This document shows, one piece after another, positions 19,095-26,868 of a DNA stretch of 64,000 bases (position 1 is the stretch's first letter; every line of letters begins with the position of its first letter). Origin of the DNA: Bosea sp. 29B (GTDB taxonomy: Bacteria > Pseudomonadota > Alphaproteobacteria > Rhizobiales > Beijerinckiaceae); contig NZ_LR733817.1 of assembly GCF_902506165.1 (NCBI RefSeq), positions 5,375,402 through 5,439,401 of the forward strand, given 5' to 3'. The notes under the pieces were generated by a model. It was not told the origin of the DNA, ran no database searches, and saw only the letters and a list, made by a program, of their open reading frames with translations. The translations under genes were made by a program, and so were the position numbers.

Positions 19095-20009
19095 TCAGGC
19101 TCGGATCTTCACATTCCGCGCCAGAAAATCGATGAACGCCCGCATCCGTGCCGGCACGAAGCCGCCCTGCCCGAGATAGACGGCGTGGATGACCTCGATA
19201 TCGCCGGGGTTGAAGTCGTCGAGCACTGTGACCAACCGGCCCGCGGCGATCTCGGCCTCGACATGGAAGCGCCCGAGCCGGGCGAGTCCAATGCCGGCGA
19301 CGGCGAGCTGACGCGCGATCTCGCCATCGCCGACCTGGGTGTTGCCGACCGCGGCGATCGAGATCAGCGCGCCATCGACACGGAAGGGCCAGCCCTCGAC
19401 CGAGCGGGCGAAGTTGAAGCCGATCAGGTTGTGCTTCGCCAGATCGGCCGGCGTCTTAGGCTCGCCATGGCGGATGAGATAATCCGACGAGGCGACCACG
19501 GCGACGGTGCTCTCGCCGATCTTGCGCGCCATCAGCTGGTTGCCGCGCAGAGGGCCGGGCGCGACCCGGATCGCGATGTCCGCCCGCTCCTCAATCAGGT
19601 CGACGACCTGGTCGGTGAAAACGAGATCGACCGAGAGCTCGGGATGCTCGGCGAGGAAGGCCGGCACCAGCGGCAGCAAAACCTGATTGCCGAAGGCGAC
19701 ATTGGCGTTGACCCGCACCCGCCCGCGCGGCGCCCGCCCGGCCGCCGCCTCGCACTCCGCCTCGGCGATGTCGGAGAGGATGGTGACGCAGCGCTGGTGG
19801 AAAGCCTGTCCTTCCGCCGTCAGTTGCAACTTGCGCGTCGAGCGATTGACCAATCGGGCGCCGAGCCGGCCTTCCAGCCGCGTCACCAGCTTGCTGACGG
19901 CAGACGGCGTCATGCTGAATATCTTGGCCGCGGCGGAGAAGCCGCCGCGCTCGACGACGGCCGCGAACACTTCCATCTCGCCGGAGCGATTGCTGAGCAG
20001 GGCTGCCAT
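19095..20009 (-). CDS. LysR-family transcriptional regulator
   Basis: A 304-residue LysR-type regulator. The winged helix-turn-helix occupies residues 8-68 (FAAVVERGGFSAAAK ... SAVSKLVTRLEGRLG), followed by a linker helix and the effector-binding domain from about 95. It is divergent from the MFS/aldo-keto reductase pair across 107 bases, the classical LysR layout, so those genes are its likely targets. The inducer is unknown. Confidence 0.93.
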   Translation of the reverse strand: MAALLSNRSGEMEVFAAVVERGGFSAAAKIFSMTPSAVSKLVTRLEGRLGARLVNRSTRKLQLTAEGQAFHQRCVTILSDIAEAECEAAAGRAPRGRVRVNANVAFGNQVLLPLVPAFLAEHPELSVDLVFTDQVVDLIEERADIAIRVAPGPLRGNQLMARKIGESTVAVVASSDYLIRHGEPKTPADLAKHNLIGFNFARSVEGWPFRVDGALISIAAVGNTQVGDGEIARQLAVAGIGLARLGRFHVEAEIAAGRLVTVLDDFNPGDIEVIHAVYLGQGGFVPARMRAFIDFLARNVKIRA

Positions 20010-20116
20010 GGTGAACTCAAGTCACAAGTGATGTTACGGGCGGCATCCTAGTTCAAAGCGCTGCATTGCACCATCTGGCTGGGCATCATTCCCTTTCGCC
20101 TGACGCGGAGCGTCCA

Positions 20117-21304
20117 ATGCCCATTGCCGTCTATGCCCTCACCGCCGGCGCCTTCGGCATCGGCACCACCGAATTCGTCATCATGGGCCTGCTGCTTCAG
20201 GTCGCCAGTGACCTGCAAGTCTCGGTCGCGATGACCGGCCTGCTGATCTCCGGCTATGCGCTCGGCGTCTTCGTCGGCGCGCCGGTTCTGACGCTGGCCA
20301 CCCGCAAGCTGCCGCGCAAGCAGGTGCTGATCCTGCTGATGGCGATCTTCACCCTCGGCAACATCGCCTGTGCGCTCGCTCCGAGCTACGGCCTCCTGAT
20401 GGCGGCCCGCATCGTCACCTCGCTGGCGCATGGCACCTTCTTCGGCGTCGGCTCGGTCGTCGCGACCAGCCTCGTGCCCGAGGACAAGAAGGCCTCGGCC
20501 ATCGCCGTGATGTTCACCGGCCTCACCATCGCGACCCTGCTCGGCGTGCCCGCTGGCGCCTGGCTCGGCCTGCATTTCGGCTGGCGCGCCACCTTCTGGA
20601 CCATCGCCGTGATCGGCGTCATCGCCATGCTGGTGCTCGCCCGCCTGGTTCCGGCCGACAAGGGCAAGGTCGAGGTCGCGCCGCTGCGTCAGGAGATCGC
20701 GACGCTGGCCGACCCGCAGGTGCTGCTCGGCCTCACCATGACCGTGCTCGGCTTCGGCGGCGTCTTTGCGGTCTTCACCTATATCCAGCCGATCCTGGTC
20801 GAGATCACCGGCTTCTCGCAGGAGGCCGTCTCGCCGATCCTGCTGCTGTTCGGCCTCGGCCTGATCGTCGGCAACATGCTGGGCGGCAAGCTCGCCGACC
20901 GCAACCTGCCGGTCGCGCTGCTCGCGACCACCGCAACGCTCGCCATCGTGCTCTTCGCCATGACAGCGACGCTGCGCTCGCCGGTCGCTGTGACGATCTT
21001 CGTCGGCCTGATCGGCGCCGCCGCCTTCGCTACTGTCGCGCCCCTGCAGATGCGCGTGCTCGACAAGGCTGGCCCAGCCGGGCGTAATCTCGCTTCCAGC
21101 CTCAACATCGCCGCCTTCAACCTCGGCAATGCCTTCGGCGCCTGGCTCGGCGGCGTCACCATCGAACACGGGCCGGGGCTGGCCGCCGTGACCTGGGTCG
21201 CCGCCCTGGTGCCCCTGGCGAGCCTGGTTCTGGCAGTGATCAGCCTGCGCCTCGACAAGCGCCCGCAGACGGCGCTGCAGACCGCCTCCTGCCCGCAGGC
21301 ATAA
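20117..21304 (+). CDS. MFS transporter, DHA1 (AraJ/YdhP-like) efflux family
   Basis: A 395-residue protein with 12 predicted membrane segments, beginning ALTAGAFGIGTTEFVIMG (about 5-22), the signature of AraJ/YdhP-type drug:H+ antiporters. I chose the ATG at 20117 because the first helix follows at once; an upstream extension is hydrophilic and unsupported. It precedes the aldo/keto reductase by 31 bases and is divergent from LysR, so it is probably LysR-controlled. Substrate unknown. Confidence 0.92.
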   Translation: MPIAVYALTAGAFGIGTTEFVIMGLLLQVASDLQVSVAMTGLLISGYALGVFVGAPVLTLATRKLPRKQVLILLMAIFTLGNIACALAPSYGLLMAARIVTSLAHGTFFGVGSVVATSLVPEDKKASAIAVMFTGLTIATLLGVPAGAWLGLHFGWRATFWTIAVIGVIAMLVLARLVPADKGKVEVAPLRQEIATLADPQVLLGLTMTVLGFGGVFAVFTYIQPILVEITGFSQEAVSPILLLFGLGLIVGNMLGGKLADRNLPVALLATTATLAIVLFAMTATLRSPVAVTIFVGLIGAAAFATVAPLQMRVLDKAGPAGRNLASSLNIAAFNLGNAFGAWLGGVTIEHGPGLAAVTWVAALVPLASLVLAVISLRLDKRPQTALQTASCPQA

Positions 21305-21335
21305 ATATCAAAGACTTCGCAGAAGGAATTCCACC

Positions 21336-22370
21336 ATGGACTACAGATATCTCGGCCGCTCCGGCCTCAAGGTTCCCGCCCTCAGCTTCGGCGCCGGCAC
21401 CTTCGGCGGCCAGGGCCCGCTGTTCAGCGCCTGGGGCACCAGCGACGCCAAAGAAGCGACCCGCCTCGTCGACATCTGCCTCGAAGCCGGGGTCAACCTG
21501 TTCGACACCGCCGACGTCTATTCCAATGGCGCCTCCGAGGAGGTCTTGGGCGCCGCGATCAAGGGCCGGCGCGACAAGGTCCTGATCTCGACCAAGCTGA
21601 CGCTACCGATGGGCGATGGCCCCAATGACGCTGGCTCCTCGCGCAGCCGCCTGATCGACGGCACCGAAGCGGCGCTGCGCCGGCTCGGCAGCGATCATAT
21701 CGACCTGCTCCAGCTCCACGCCTTCGACGCCTTCACGCCGATCGAGGAGGTGCTGTCGACGCTCGACGCGCTTGTCCGCGCCGGCAAGATCCGCCAGATC
21801 GGCGTCTCCAACTTCGCCGGCTGGCAATTGATGAAGTCGCTCGCGCTGGCAGAGAAGCACGGCTTCCCACGCTATGTCGCCCATCAGGTCTATTATTCGC
21901 TGGTCGGCCGCGACTACGAGTTCGACCTGATGCCGCTCGGCCTCGACCAGGGCGTCGGCGCGCTGGTCTGGAGCCCGCTCGGCTGGGGTCGCCTCACCGG
22001 CAAGATCCGCCGCGGCCAAGCCCTGCCCGAAGGCAGCCGTCTGCACCAGACCGCCGATTTCGGCCCCCCGGTCGACGACGAGAAGCTCTATGCCATCGTC
22101 GACGTGCTCGATGCGCTCGCCAAGGAAACCGGCAAGACCGTGCCGCAGATCGCGATCAACTGGCTGCTGCAGCGCCCGACCGTCGCCTCGGTGATCATCG
22201 GCGCCCGCAACGAGCAGCAACTGCGCGACAATCTCGGCGCCGTGGGCTGGACTCTGACGCCAGAGCAGATCGCGAGACTCGACAAGGCGAGCGCAACGGT
22301 GCCGCCCTACCCGGCCTTCCCCTATCATCGCCAGGAGGGCTTTGCCCGGCTCAACCCGCCCGTCGTTTGA
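21336..22370 (+). CDS. Aldo/keto reductase
   Basis: A 344-residue NADPH-dependent oxidoreductase of the AKR superfamily (YajO/Tas-like size). The catalytic tetrad elements are visible: D and Y in FDTADVYSNG (about 52-61), K in LISTKL (about 87), and H in LLQLHAFDAF (about 124). The C-terminal cofactor region VASVIIGARNEQQLRDNL is intact. A GAAGGAAT ribosome binding site precedes the ATG. Co-transcribed with the MFS gene. Substrate unknown. Confidence 0.94.
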   Translation: MDYRYLGRSGLKVPALSFGAGTFGGQGPLFSAWGTSDAKEATRLVDICLEAGVNLFDTADVYSNGASEEVLGAAIKGRRDKVLISTKLTLPMGDGPNDAGSSRSRLIDGTEAALRRLGSDHIDLLQLHAFDAFTPIEEVLSTLDALVRAGKIRQIGVSNFAGWQLMKSLALAEKHGFPRYVAHQVYYSLVGRDYEFDLMPLGLDQGVGALVWSPLGWGRLTGKIRRGQALPEGSRLHQTADFGPPVDDEKLYAIVDVLDALAKETGKTVPQIAINWLLQRPTVASVIIGARNEQQLRDNLGAVGWTLTPEQIARLDKASATVPPYPAFPYHRQEGFARLNPPVV

Positions 22371-22388
22371 TACTCCAAACCTTTCTTG

Positions 22389-22425
22389 GTCGTCCCGGGT
22401 CGGGCTACGCCTGCTCCGGGACGAC
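22389..22425 (+). terminator. Stem-loop after the aldo/keto reductase gene
   Basis: GTCGTCCCGG (22389-22398) and CCGGGACGAC (22416-22425) form a perfect 10-bp stem around a 17-nt loop. A T-run (22445-22452) lies 20 bases further on, too far for a classical intrinsic terminator. It probably ends the MFS-reductase transcript and separates it from the ECF promoter at 22463. Confidence 0.6.
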
Positions 22426-22462
22426 TCGGTTTGAACGCAGCTTGATTTTTTTCGCGCCTCCT

Positions 22463-22490
22463 TGTCGGCTGCCGGCCCGGCCAATCGTCC
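22463..22490 (+). promoter_or_regulatory. Predicted ECF-sigma promoter, copy 1 (autoregulatory)
   Basis: TGTCGG (22463-22468), 17 bases, CGTCC (22486-22490) followed by TTG. The same bipartite motif with exactly the same spacing occurs at 24186 and 25790. It lies 24 bases before the DGPF-gene start, so the sigma factor is predicted to drive its own operon. The pattern resembles the TGTCGA / CG(A/T)C promoter reported for ECF42 sigma factors. Confidence 0.75.
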
Positions 22491-22514
22491 TTGGCCTGAA
22501 CCGGAGCGCCGCGC

Positions 22515-22880
22515 ATGCACTACGCCATCCTTTGCTATCATTCCGAAGAGGTCGTCACGGCCTGGACGAAGGAGCAGAACGAGGAGGTCATGGGCCGCCT
22601 TGAAAAGGTCCGCCAGCGCATCGCCAAGGAGGGCAAGCTCGGTCCCGTGGCGCGCCTGCTGCCGACCACCGCGGCGACAACCCTGCGCAAGGACCGCGAC
22701 CCGCCGCTCATCCTCGACGGCCCCTTCGCCGAGACCAAGGAGCAGTTCCTCGGCTTCTACATCGTCGACGTCGCCGATCTCGACGAAGCACTCGGCATCG
22801 CGCGCGAGCTCGGCGAAGCCAATCCGGGCGGCGCTTTCGAGGTCCGCCCGCTCGCCGTCTACTATCCGGCCGGAGTCTGA
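22515..22880 (+). CDS. YCII-related DGPF-domain protein
   Basis: A 121-residue protein of the YCII/DGPF family, with the defining motif DGPFAETKEQ at about 70-79. The fold is a ferredoxin-like dimer of unknown function. DGPF genes are the near-invariant neighbours and targets of ECF42 sigma factors, and here the sigma gene starts two bases after this stop. Expression is predicted from the motif at 22463-22490. Role unknown. Confidence 0.93.
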   Translation: MHYAILCYHSEEVVTAWTKEQNEEVMGRLEKVRQRIAKEGKLGPVARLLPTTAATTLRKDRDPPLILDGPFAETKEQFLGFYIVDVADLDEALGIARELGEANPGGAFEVRPLAVYYPAGV

Positions 22881-22882
22881 TC

Positions 22883-24145
22883 ATGGCGGAGATCGCCTGG
22901 ATCCATGCGGCGCTGACCTCGGCGCGCCCTCAGGCGATCAGCGCCCTGCTCCGCTATTTCCGCGATCTCGACATCGCCGAGGAGGCCTATCAGGAGGCCT
23001 GCCTCCGGGCACTCCGGACCTGGCCGCAGAACGGCCCGCCGCGCGACCCCGCCGCCTGGCTGATCTTCGTCGGCCGCAATGTCGCGCTCGACCAGGTCAG
23101 GCGGCAGAAGAAGCAGGAAGCCCTGCCGGAGGAGGACCGGCTCTCCGATCTCGGTGACGCCGAGAGCGAGGTCGCCGAGAGGCTCGACGGCGGCCATTAC
23201 CGCGACGACATCCTGCGCCTGCTGTTCATCTGCTGCCACCCCGATCTCCCGTCGACGCAGCAGGTGGCGCTCGCCTTGCGCATCGTCTCGGGGCTCAGCG
23301 TCAAGCAGATCGCCCGTGCGTTCCTGGTCGGCGAGAGCGCGATGGAACAGCGCATCACCCGCGCCAAGGCGCGCGTTGCTACTGCCCACGTCCCGTTCGA
23401 GACGCCCGGTCCGGTCGAACGCGCCGAGCGCCTCGCGGCGGTAGCGGCGATGCTCTACCTCGTCTTCAACGAGGGCTACTCCGCCAGCGGCGCCGAAAGC
23501 GACCGCCGCCGCCCCTTCAGCGAGGAGGCGATCCGCCTGACGCGGCTGTTGCTGCGGCTGTTCCAGACCGAGCCGGAGATCATAGGGCTGCTCGCCCTGA
23601 TGCTGCTTCAGCACGCCCGCGCCGCGGCGCGTCTCGACGCCGACGGCCAGATCGTCCTGCTGGAGGATCAGGACCGCTTGCTCTGGAACCGCGAGATGAT
23701 CGCCGAAGGCCTGGCGCTGGTCGACAAGGCAATGCGCCATCGCCGGCCCGGTCCTTACCAGATCCAGGCAGCGATCGCCGGCGTTCATAGCCGCGCGGCG
23801 CGGGCGGACGAGACCGACTGGGCCCAGATCGACATCCTTTACGCCACGCTGGAGCATATCCAGCCATCGCCGGTGATCACGCTCAACCGCGCCGTCGCCA
23901 TCGCCAAGCTGCGCGGGCCGGAGGCGGCGCTGGCGATGGTCGAGCCGCTCGAACAGCAGCTCTCTGGCTATTTCTACTTCTTCGGCTTCAAGGGCTGGCT
24001 GCTGATGCAGCTCGGCCGCGACCGCGAGGCGCGCACGACCTTCAATCGCGCCATTGCGCTGGCCGGCTCGGCCAGCGAGGCCGCCCATATCCGCCAGCAT
24101 ATCGACCGTCTGATGCGCGAGAGCGGACAGGTCGCGGCCGGCTGA
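22883..24145 (+). CDS. ECF sigma factor with C-terminal TPR-like extension (ECF42-like)
   Basis: A 420-residue extracytoplasmic-function sigma factor. Region 2 spans about 10-76 (FRDLDIAEEAYQEAC; DPAAWLIFVGRN), and region 4 about 110-165 (LRIVSGLSVKQIARAFLV, the helix-turn-helix). The remaining 240 residues form an extension that ends in TPR-like helices (LGRDREARTTFNRAIALA), which sets this group apart. No anti-sigma gene is adjacent; in this group the extension itself is thought to control activity. It is encoded two bases downstream of the DGPF gene. Predicted targets are itself, DUF899 and the VOC cluster. Assignment to group ECF42 rests on architecture and neighbour, not on a search. Confidence 0.92.
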   Translation: MAEIAWIHAALTSARPQAISALLRYFRDLDIAEEAYQEACLRALRTWPQNGPPRDPAAWLIFVGRNVALDQVRRQKKQEALPEEDRLSDLGDAESEVAERLDGGHYRDDILRLLFICCHPDLPSTQQVALALRIVSGLSVKQIARAFLVGESAMEQRITRAKARVATAHVPFETPGPVERAERLAAVAAMLYLVFNEGYSASGAESDRRRPFSEEAIRLTRLLLRLFQTEPEIIGLLALMLLQHARAAARLDADGQIVLLEDQDRLLWNREMIAEGLALVDKAMRHRRPGPYQIQAAIAGVHSRAARADETDWAQIDILYATLEHIQPSPVITLNRAVAIAKLRGPEAALAMVEPLEQQLSGYFYFFGFKGWLLMQLGRDREARTTFNRAIALAGSASEAAHIRQHIDRLMRESGQVAAG

Positions 24146-24185
24146 GACCGGCGAGCAATCGCTGCTTGAAATTTCTGAGGTGCCG

Positions 24186-24213
24186 TGTCGGCACAACGCC
24201 CGCCCGTTCGTCC
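24186..24213 (+). promoter_or_regulatory. Predicted ECF-sigma promoter, copy 2 (DUF899 gene)
   Basis: TGTCGG (24186-24191), 17 bases, CGTCC (24209-24213) followed by TTG. Identical core and spacing to copies 1 and 3. It lies 134 bases before the DUF899 start, which implies a leader of roughly 125 bases containing a strong hairpin. Confidence 0.72.
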
Positions 24214-24290
24214 TTGCCTCAAAGGGGCGACGAGCGAATGGTGCCGGCTACAAACGGTCGAAGCCAAAAACTCGTCGATGACAACCGCTT

Positions 24291-24322
24291 GCCTCGGACT
24301 CCTGAGCTTCAGGATCCGAGGC
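24291..24322 (+). other. Leader hairpin upstream of the DUF899 gene
   Basis: GCCTCGGA ... TCCGAGGC (8 bp) encloses, after one bulged C, TCCTGA-GCT-TCAGGA (6 bp), giving a near-continuous 14-bp stem with a 3-nt loop. It lies in the predicted 5' leader between the ECF promoter at 24186 and the ATG at 24348, ending 25 bases before the start. No U-tract follows, so termination is unlikely; mRNA stability or translational control is possible. Confidence 0.6.
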
Positions 24323-24347
24323 GGCCAGCGCAGCGAGGAGACCGACC

Positions 24348-25124
24348 ATGACGCAGACCACCGTCAGCAAGGAAGACTGGATCGCCGCCCGCAGGGCCCT
24401 GCTCGTCAAGGAAAAGGAGCTGACGCGCCAGCGCGATGCCATCGCCGCCGAGCGCCGCGCTTTGCCGCGCATCCGGATCGAGAAGACTTATGTCTTCGAT
24501 ACGCCGACCGGGAAGCAGACGCTCGCCGACCTCTTCCGCGGCCGCAGCCAGCTCATCGTCAAGCATTTCATGCTGGCGCCCGGCCAGTTCGAGGGCTGCG
24601 TCGGCTGCTCCTTCGAGGCAGACCATGTCGACGGCGTGCTGCAGCATCTCGAGCGCCATGACGTCGCCTATGTCGCGGTCGCGCGGGCGCCGCTCGCCGA
24701 GATCGAGGCCTACAAGACCCGCATGGGCTGGCGCTTCCACTGGGTCTCGTCCCATGGCAGCGACTTCAACTACGATTTCGACGTCTCCTACGCGTCGGAG
24801 CAGCTCGCCAACGCCTCCTACAATTTCGAGACGATCGCCTCGCCGCTGGAGGACCTGTCCGGCCACACCGTCTTCGAGAAGGACGCGGATGGGACGATCT
24901 ACCAGACCTACTCGACCTTCGGCCGCGGCGCCGAGGAGGTGCTCGGCACCTATATGTATCTCGACCTGACGCCGAAGGGTCGCAACGAGACCGGCCCGGC
25001 CGGCAACCTGACCGACTGGGTCCGCCCGCACGACCGCTACGATACGCCCGGCAAGACCGACATGACCGGCCGCTGGCACGAGGAGCCGTCGGCGTCCTGC
25101 TGCCACACTCCGGCGGCGGGCTGA
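24348..25124 (+). CDS. DUF899 family (thioredoxin-like) protein
   Basis: A 258-residue DUF899 protein. It shows the family blocks EKELTRQRDAIAAERRALP (about 24-42), YVFDTPTGKQTLADLF, QFEGCVGCSF (about 82-91, with the CxxC pair in the thioredoxin-like position), YNYDF-like FNYDFDVSY, and a C-terminal CCH. DUF899 proteins have a thioredoxin/AhpC-like fold and unknown activity; redox chemistry is inferred. A GAGGAGA ribosome binding site precedes the ATG. Predicted target of the neighbouring ECF sigma factor. Confidence 0.92.
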   Translation: MTQTTVSKEDWIAARRALLVKEKELTRQRDAIAAERRALPRIRIEKTYVFDTPTGKQTLADLFRGRSQLIVKHFMLAPGQFEGCVGCSFEADHVDGVLQHLERHDVAYVAVARAPLAEIEAYKTRMGWRFHWVSSHGSDFNYDFDVSYASEQLANASYNFETIASPLEDLSGHTVFEKDADGTIYQTYSTFGRGAEEVLGTYMYLDLTPKGRNETGPAGNLTDWVRPHDRYDTPGKTDMTGRWHEEPSASCCHTPAAG

Positions 25125-25143
25125 GGGCGAACACGCTCTCGCT

Positions 25144-25665
25144 CTAGCCGATGTCGGCGCTCTCCAGACTGAGCGCGAGCTTGCGCAGCAGCGCCGCCAG
25201 TTCCTCCTGCTCGTGCGCACTCAGCCCTGCGAGCAGGTGCTTCTCCAGCGCCATGTCCTCGCGGAACGTCGCCTCGGCCTTGGCGCGGCCGGCCTCGGTC
25301 AATTCGACCAGGAGGCTGCGCTTGTCCTCCTCCGCCTCGCGCCGCCGGATCAACCCGGCCGCCTCCAGACGGTTGAGGCGAGCTGTGAGCCCGCCCGAGG
25401 AGATCATCAGCGTGCGGTAGAGTTCGGTCGGCGTCAGCCGCCATGGCGCTCCGGCCCGTCGCAACGTCGAGATCACGTCGAATTCGCCGGCATCGAGCCC
25501 ATGGCGGGCAAAAACAGCCTCGATTCCCGGCCGCAGCCGCAATGTGATCCGGCGCGCCCGGCCGATCACCGCCATGGGCGAGGTATCGAGCTCCGGCAGT
25601 TCCTGCTGCCATTGCCCGCGCAGCCGGTCGATATGATCGCCGCCTTGCTCCGTCCTGTCGTTCAT
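25144..25665 (-). CDS. MarR-family transcriptional regulator
   Basis: A 173-residue winged-helix regulator. The MarR core runs from about residue 30 to 135, with the recognition region LTPTELYRTLMISSGGLTARLNRLE and the wing RREAEEDKRSLLVELTEAG. I chose the ATG at 25665 because GGAGG lies five bases before it. A longer start at 25722 would place the operator inside the coding sequence. Two inverted-repeat operators lie just upstream, implying autorepression and possible control of the divergent VOC cluster. Ligand unknown. Confidence 0.92.
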   Translation of the reverse strand: MNDRTEQGGDHIDRLRGQWQQELPELDTSPMAVIGRARRITLRLRPGIEAVFARHGLDAGEFDVISTLRRAGAPWRLTPTELYRTLMISSGGLTARLNRLEAAGLIRRREAEEDKRSLLVELTEAGRAKAEATFREDMALEKHLLAGLSAHEQEELAALLRKLALSLESADIG

Positions 25666-25704
25666 CCCCGCCTCCGCTGATCCGATAGGGGGCATGATGC
25701 AAAT

Positions 25705-25748
25705 ATCTTGACATCGAGACAATATCGGATTTATCTTGCCATCAAGAT
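25705..25748. promoter_or_regulatory. Paired MarR-type operators
   Basis: Two similar inverted repeats, ATCTTGACATCGAGAC (25705-25720) and ATCTTGCCATCAAGAT (25733-25748), share ATCTTGnCATCnAGA and lie 28 bases centre to centre. The second is a perfect 6-4-6 palindrome. They stand immediately upstream of the marR start and about 40-85 bases upstream of the predicted ECF promoter of the VOC gene. Autoregulation is inferred from position and symmetry. Confidence 0.72.
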
Positions 25749-25789
25749 AGATTGCAAAAATGGCGTTGCGAAGAAATTTTCACTCGCCC

Positions 25790-25817
25790 TGTCGGAACGC
25801 CCGGACCGCCAACGTCC
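25790..25817 (+). promoter_or_regulatory. Predicted ECF-sigma promoter, copy 3 (VOC/DoxX/SRPBCC/DUF1579 cluster)
   Basis: TGTCGG (25790-25795), 17 bases, CGTCC (25813-25817) followed by TTG. Identical core and spacing to copies 1 and 2. It lies 74 bases before the VOC start, downstream of the paired MarR operators. Confidence 0.74.
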
Positions 25818-25891
25818 TTGCAGCAGCCGACCGGACTTAACCGGTCTGAATCCAATCGAAGCGCCTACCAACCCGCCATCGGAGTTCGACA

Positions 25892-26317
25892 ATGTCCCAA
25901 GCTGCAGAAGCCATCCAGCCGCAGGCCCAGCCCGAGACCCGCGGCGGCGTCGTCGCCTATCTCGCCGTTGACGGCGCGGTGAAGGCCTCGGAATTCTACC
26001 AGAAGGCCTTTGGCGCGCAGGAAGTGGCCCGCATGCCAGTCGACGAAAAGGGGCGGACCATGCATATCCACCTCTACGTCAACGACGGCTCGCTGATGCT
26101 GAGCGATCCCTATCCCGAGCACGGCTACGCCTGGGAGAAGCCGCAGGGCTTCACCCTCACCCTGCGCGTCGACGACATCGACTTCTGGTGGAAGCGCGGC
26201 GTCGAGGCCGGGATGGAGGTCGTCACCCCGGTCGACCTGATGTTCTGGGGCGACTGCTACGGCCAGTATCGCGACCCGTTCGGCGTGCTCTGGGCCTTGG
26301 TCTCAGCGCCCAAGTAA
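25892..26317 (+). CDS. VOC family protein (PhnB/YdcR-like glyoxalase fold)
   Basis: A 141-residue single-domain VOC protein: YLAVDGAVKASEFYQKAFGA (about 21-40) begins the fold and the terminal strand is GQYRDPFGVLWALV. It resembles the PhnB-like group whose metal ligands are often incomplete, so catalysis is not assured. First gene after the third ECF promoter motif and likely head of a cluster with the DoxX-like, SRPBCC and DUF1579 genes. Confidence 0.9.
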   Translation: MSQAAEAIQPQAQPETRGGVVAYLAVDGAVKASEFYQKAFGAQEVARMPVDEKGRTMHIHLYVNDGSLMLSDPYPEHGYAWEKPQGFTLTLRVDDIDFWWKRGVEAGMEVVTPVDLMFWGDCYGQYRDPFGVLWALVSAPK

Positions 26318-26419
26318 GCAGCGGCGCCGGGCAGCCGGCGCCATTCACATCGTCATGCGTCCCCAACCGGCTGTCCTCGCAGCCGGGCAGGCGGAGCCTT
26401 GTATCCAGCGGAGCATCCC

Positions 26420-26839
26420 ATGCAGTCCGTCTCCATCAACACCGCCACGCCGACCGGACAGCTCTGGGCCGGGCGCATCATGAGCGGCCTCGTCGTCGCG
26501 TTCCTGATCTTCGACGGCGGCATCAAGCTCGCGCCGCTCGCCATCGTGACCGAGACCATGCAGCAGCTCGGCTATTCCGGCTCGCCGGAGCTGGCCCGCG
26601 GACTCGGCGTGATGACGCTGGTCATCGCCTTGCTCTACGCGCTGCCGCGCACGTCGGTGCTCGGCGCGATCCTGCTGACCGGCCTGCTCGGCGGCGCGAT
26701 GGCGACGCATCTGCGCGTCGGCAGCCCGCTCTTCAGCCATCTCCTCTTCGGCCTTTATCTCGGCCTCCTGGCCTGGGGCGGCCTTTATCTGCGCGATCCG
26801 CGGCTGCGCCGCCTGTTCCCCGTCCGTCTCGACGCCTGA
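26420..26839 (+). CDS. DoxX-like integral membrane protein
   Basis: A 139-residue protein with four hydrophobic segments (about 18-38, 57-75, 80-98 and 105-125) and the DoxX-like pattern LWAGRIMSGLVVAFLIFDGGIKL. I chose the ATG at 26420, preceded by GCGGAGC; an upstream ATG at 26399 adds seven residues. DoxX-like proteins are small membrane partners of oxidoreductive or thiol-stress functions in some bacteria; the role here is unknown. Gap of 102 bases after the VOC gene, 29 before the SRPBCC gene. Confidence 0.85.
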   Translation: MQSVSINTATPTGQLWAGRIMSGLVVAFLIFDGGIKLAPLAIVTETMQQLGYSGSPELARGLGVMTLVIALLYALPRTSVLGAILLTGLLGGAMATHLRVGSPLFSHLLFGLYLGLLAWGGLYLRDPRLRRLFPVRLDA

Positions 26840-26868
26840 CCCACACCCACGCAACACAGGAGAGTGCC

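Noticed and set aside
26372..26402. Possible fourth ECF promoter before the DoxX-like gene (TGTCCT ... CCTTG)
   Set aside because: Only partial matches to both boxes and a different spacing; it may be a decayed site but is not supported like the three exact copies.
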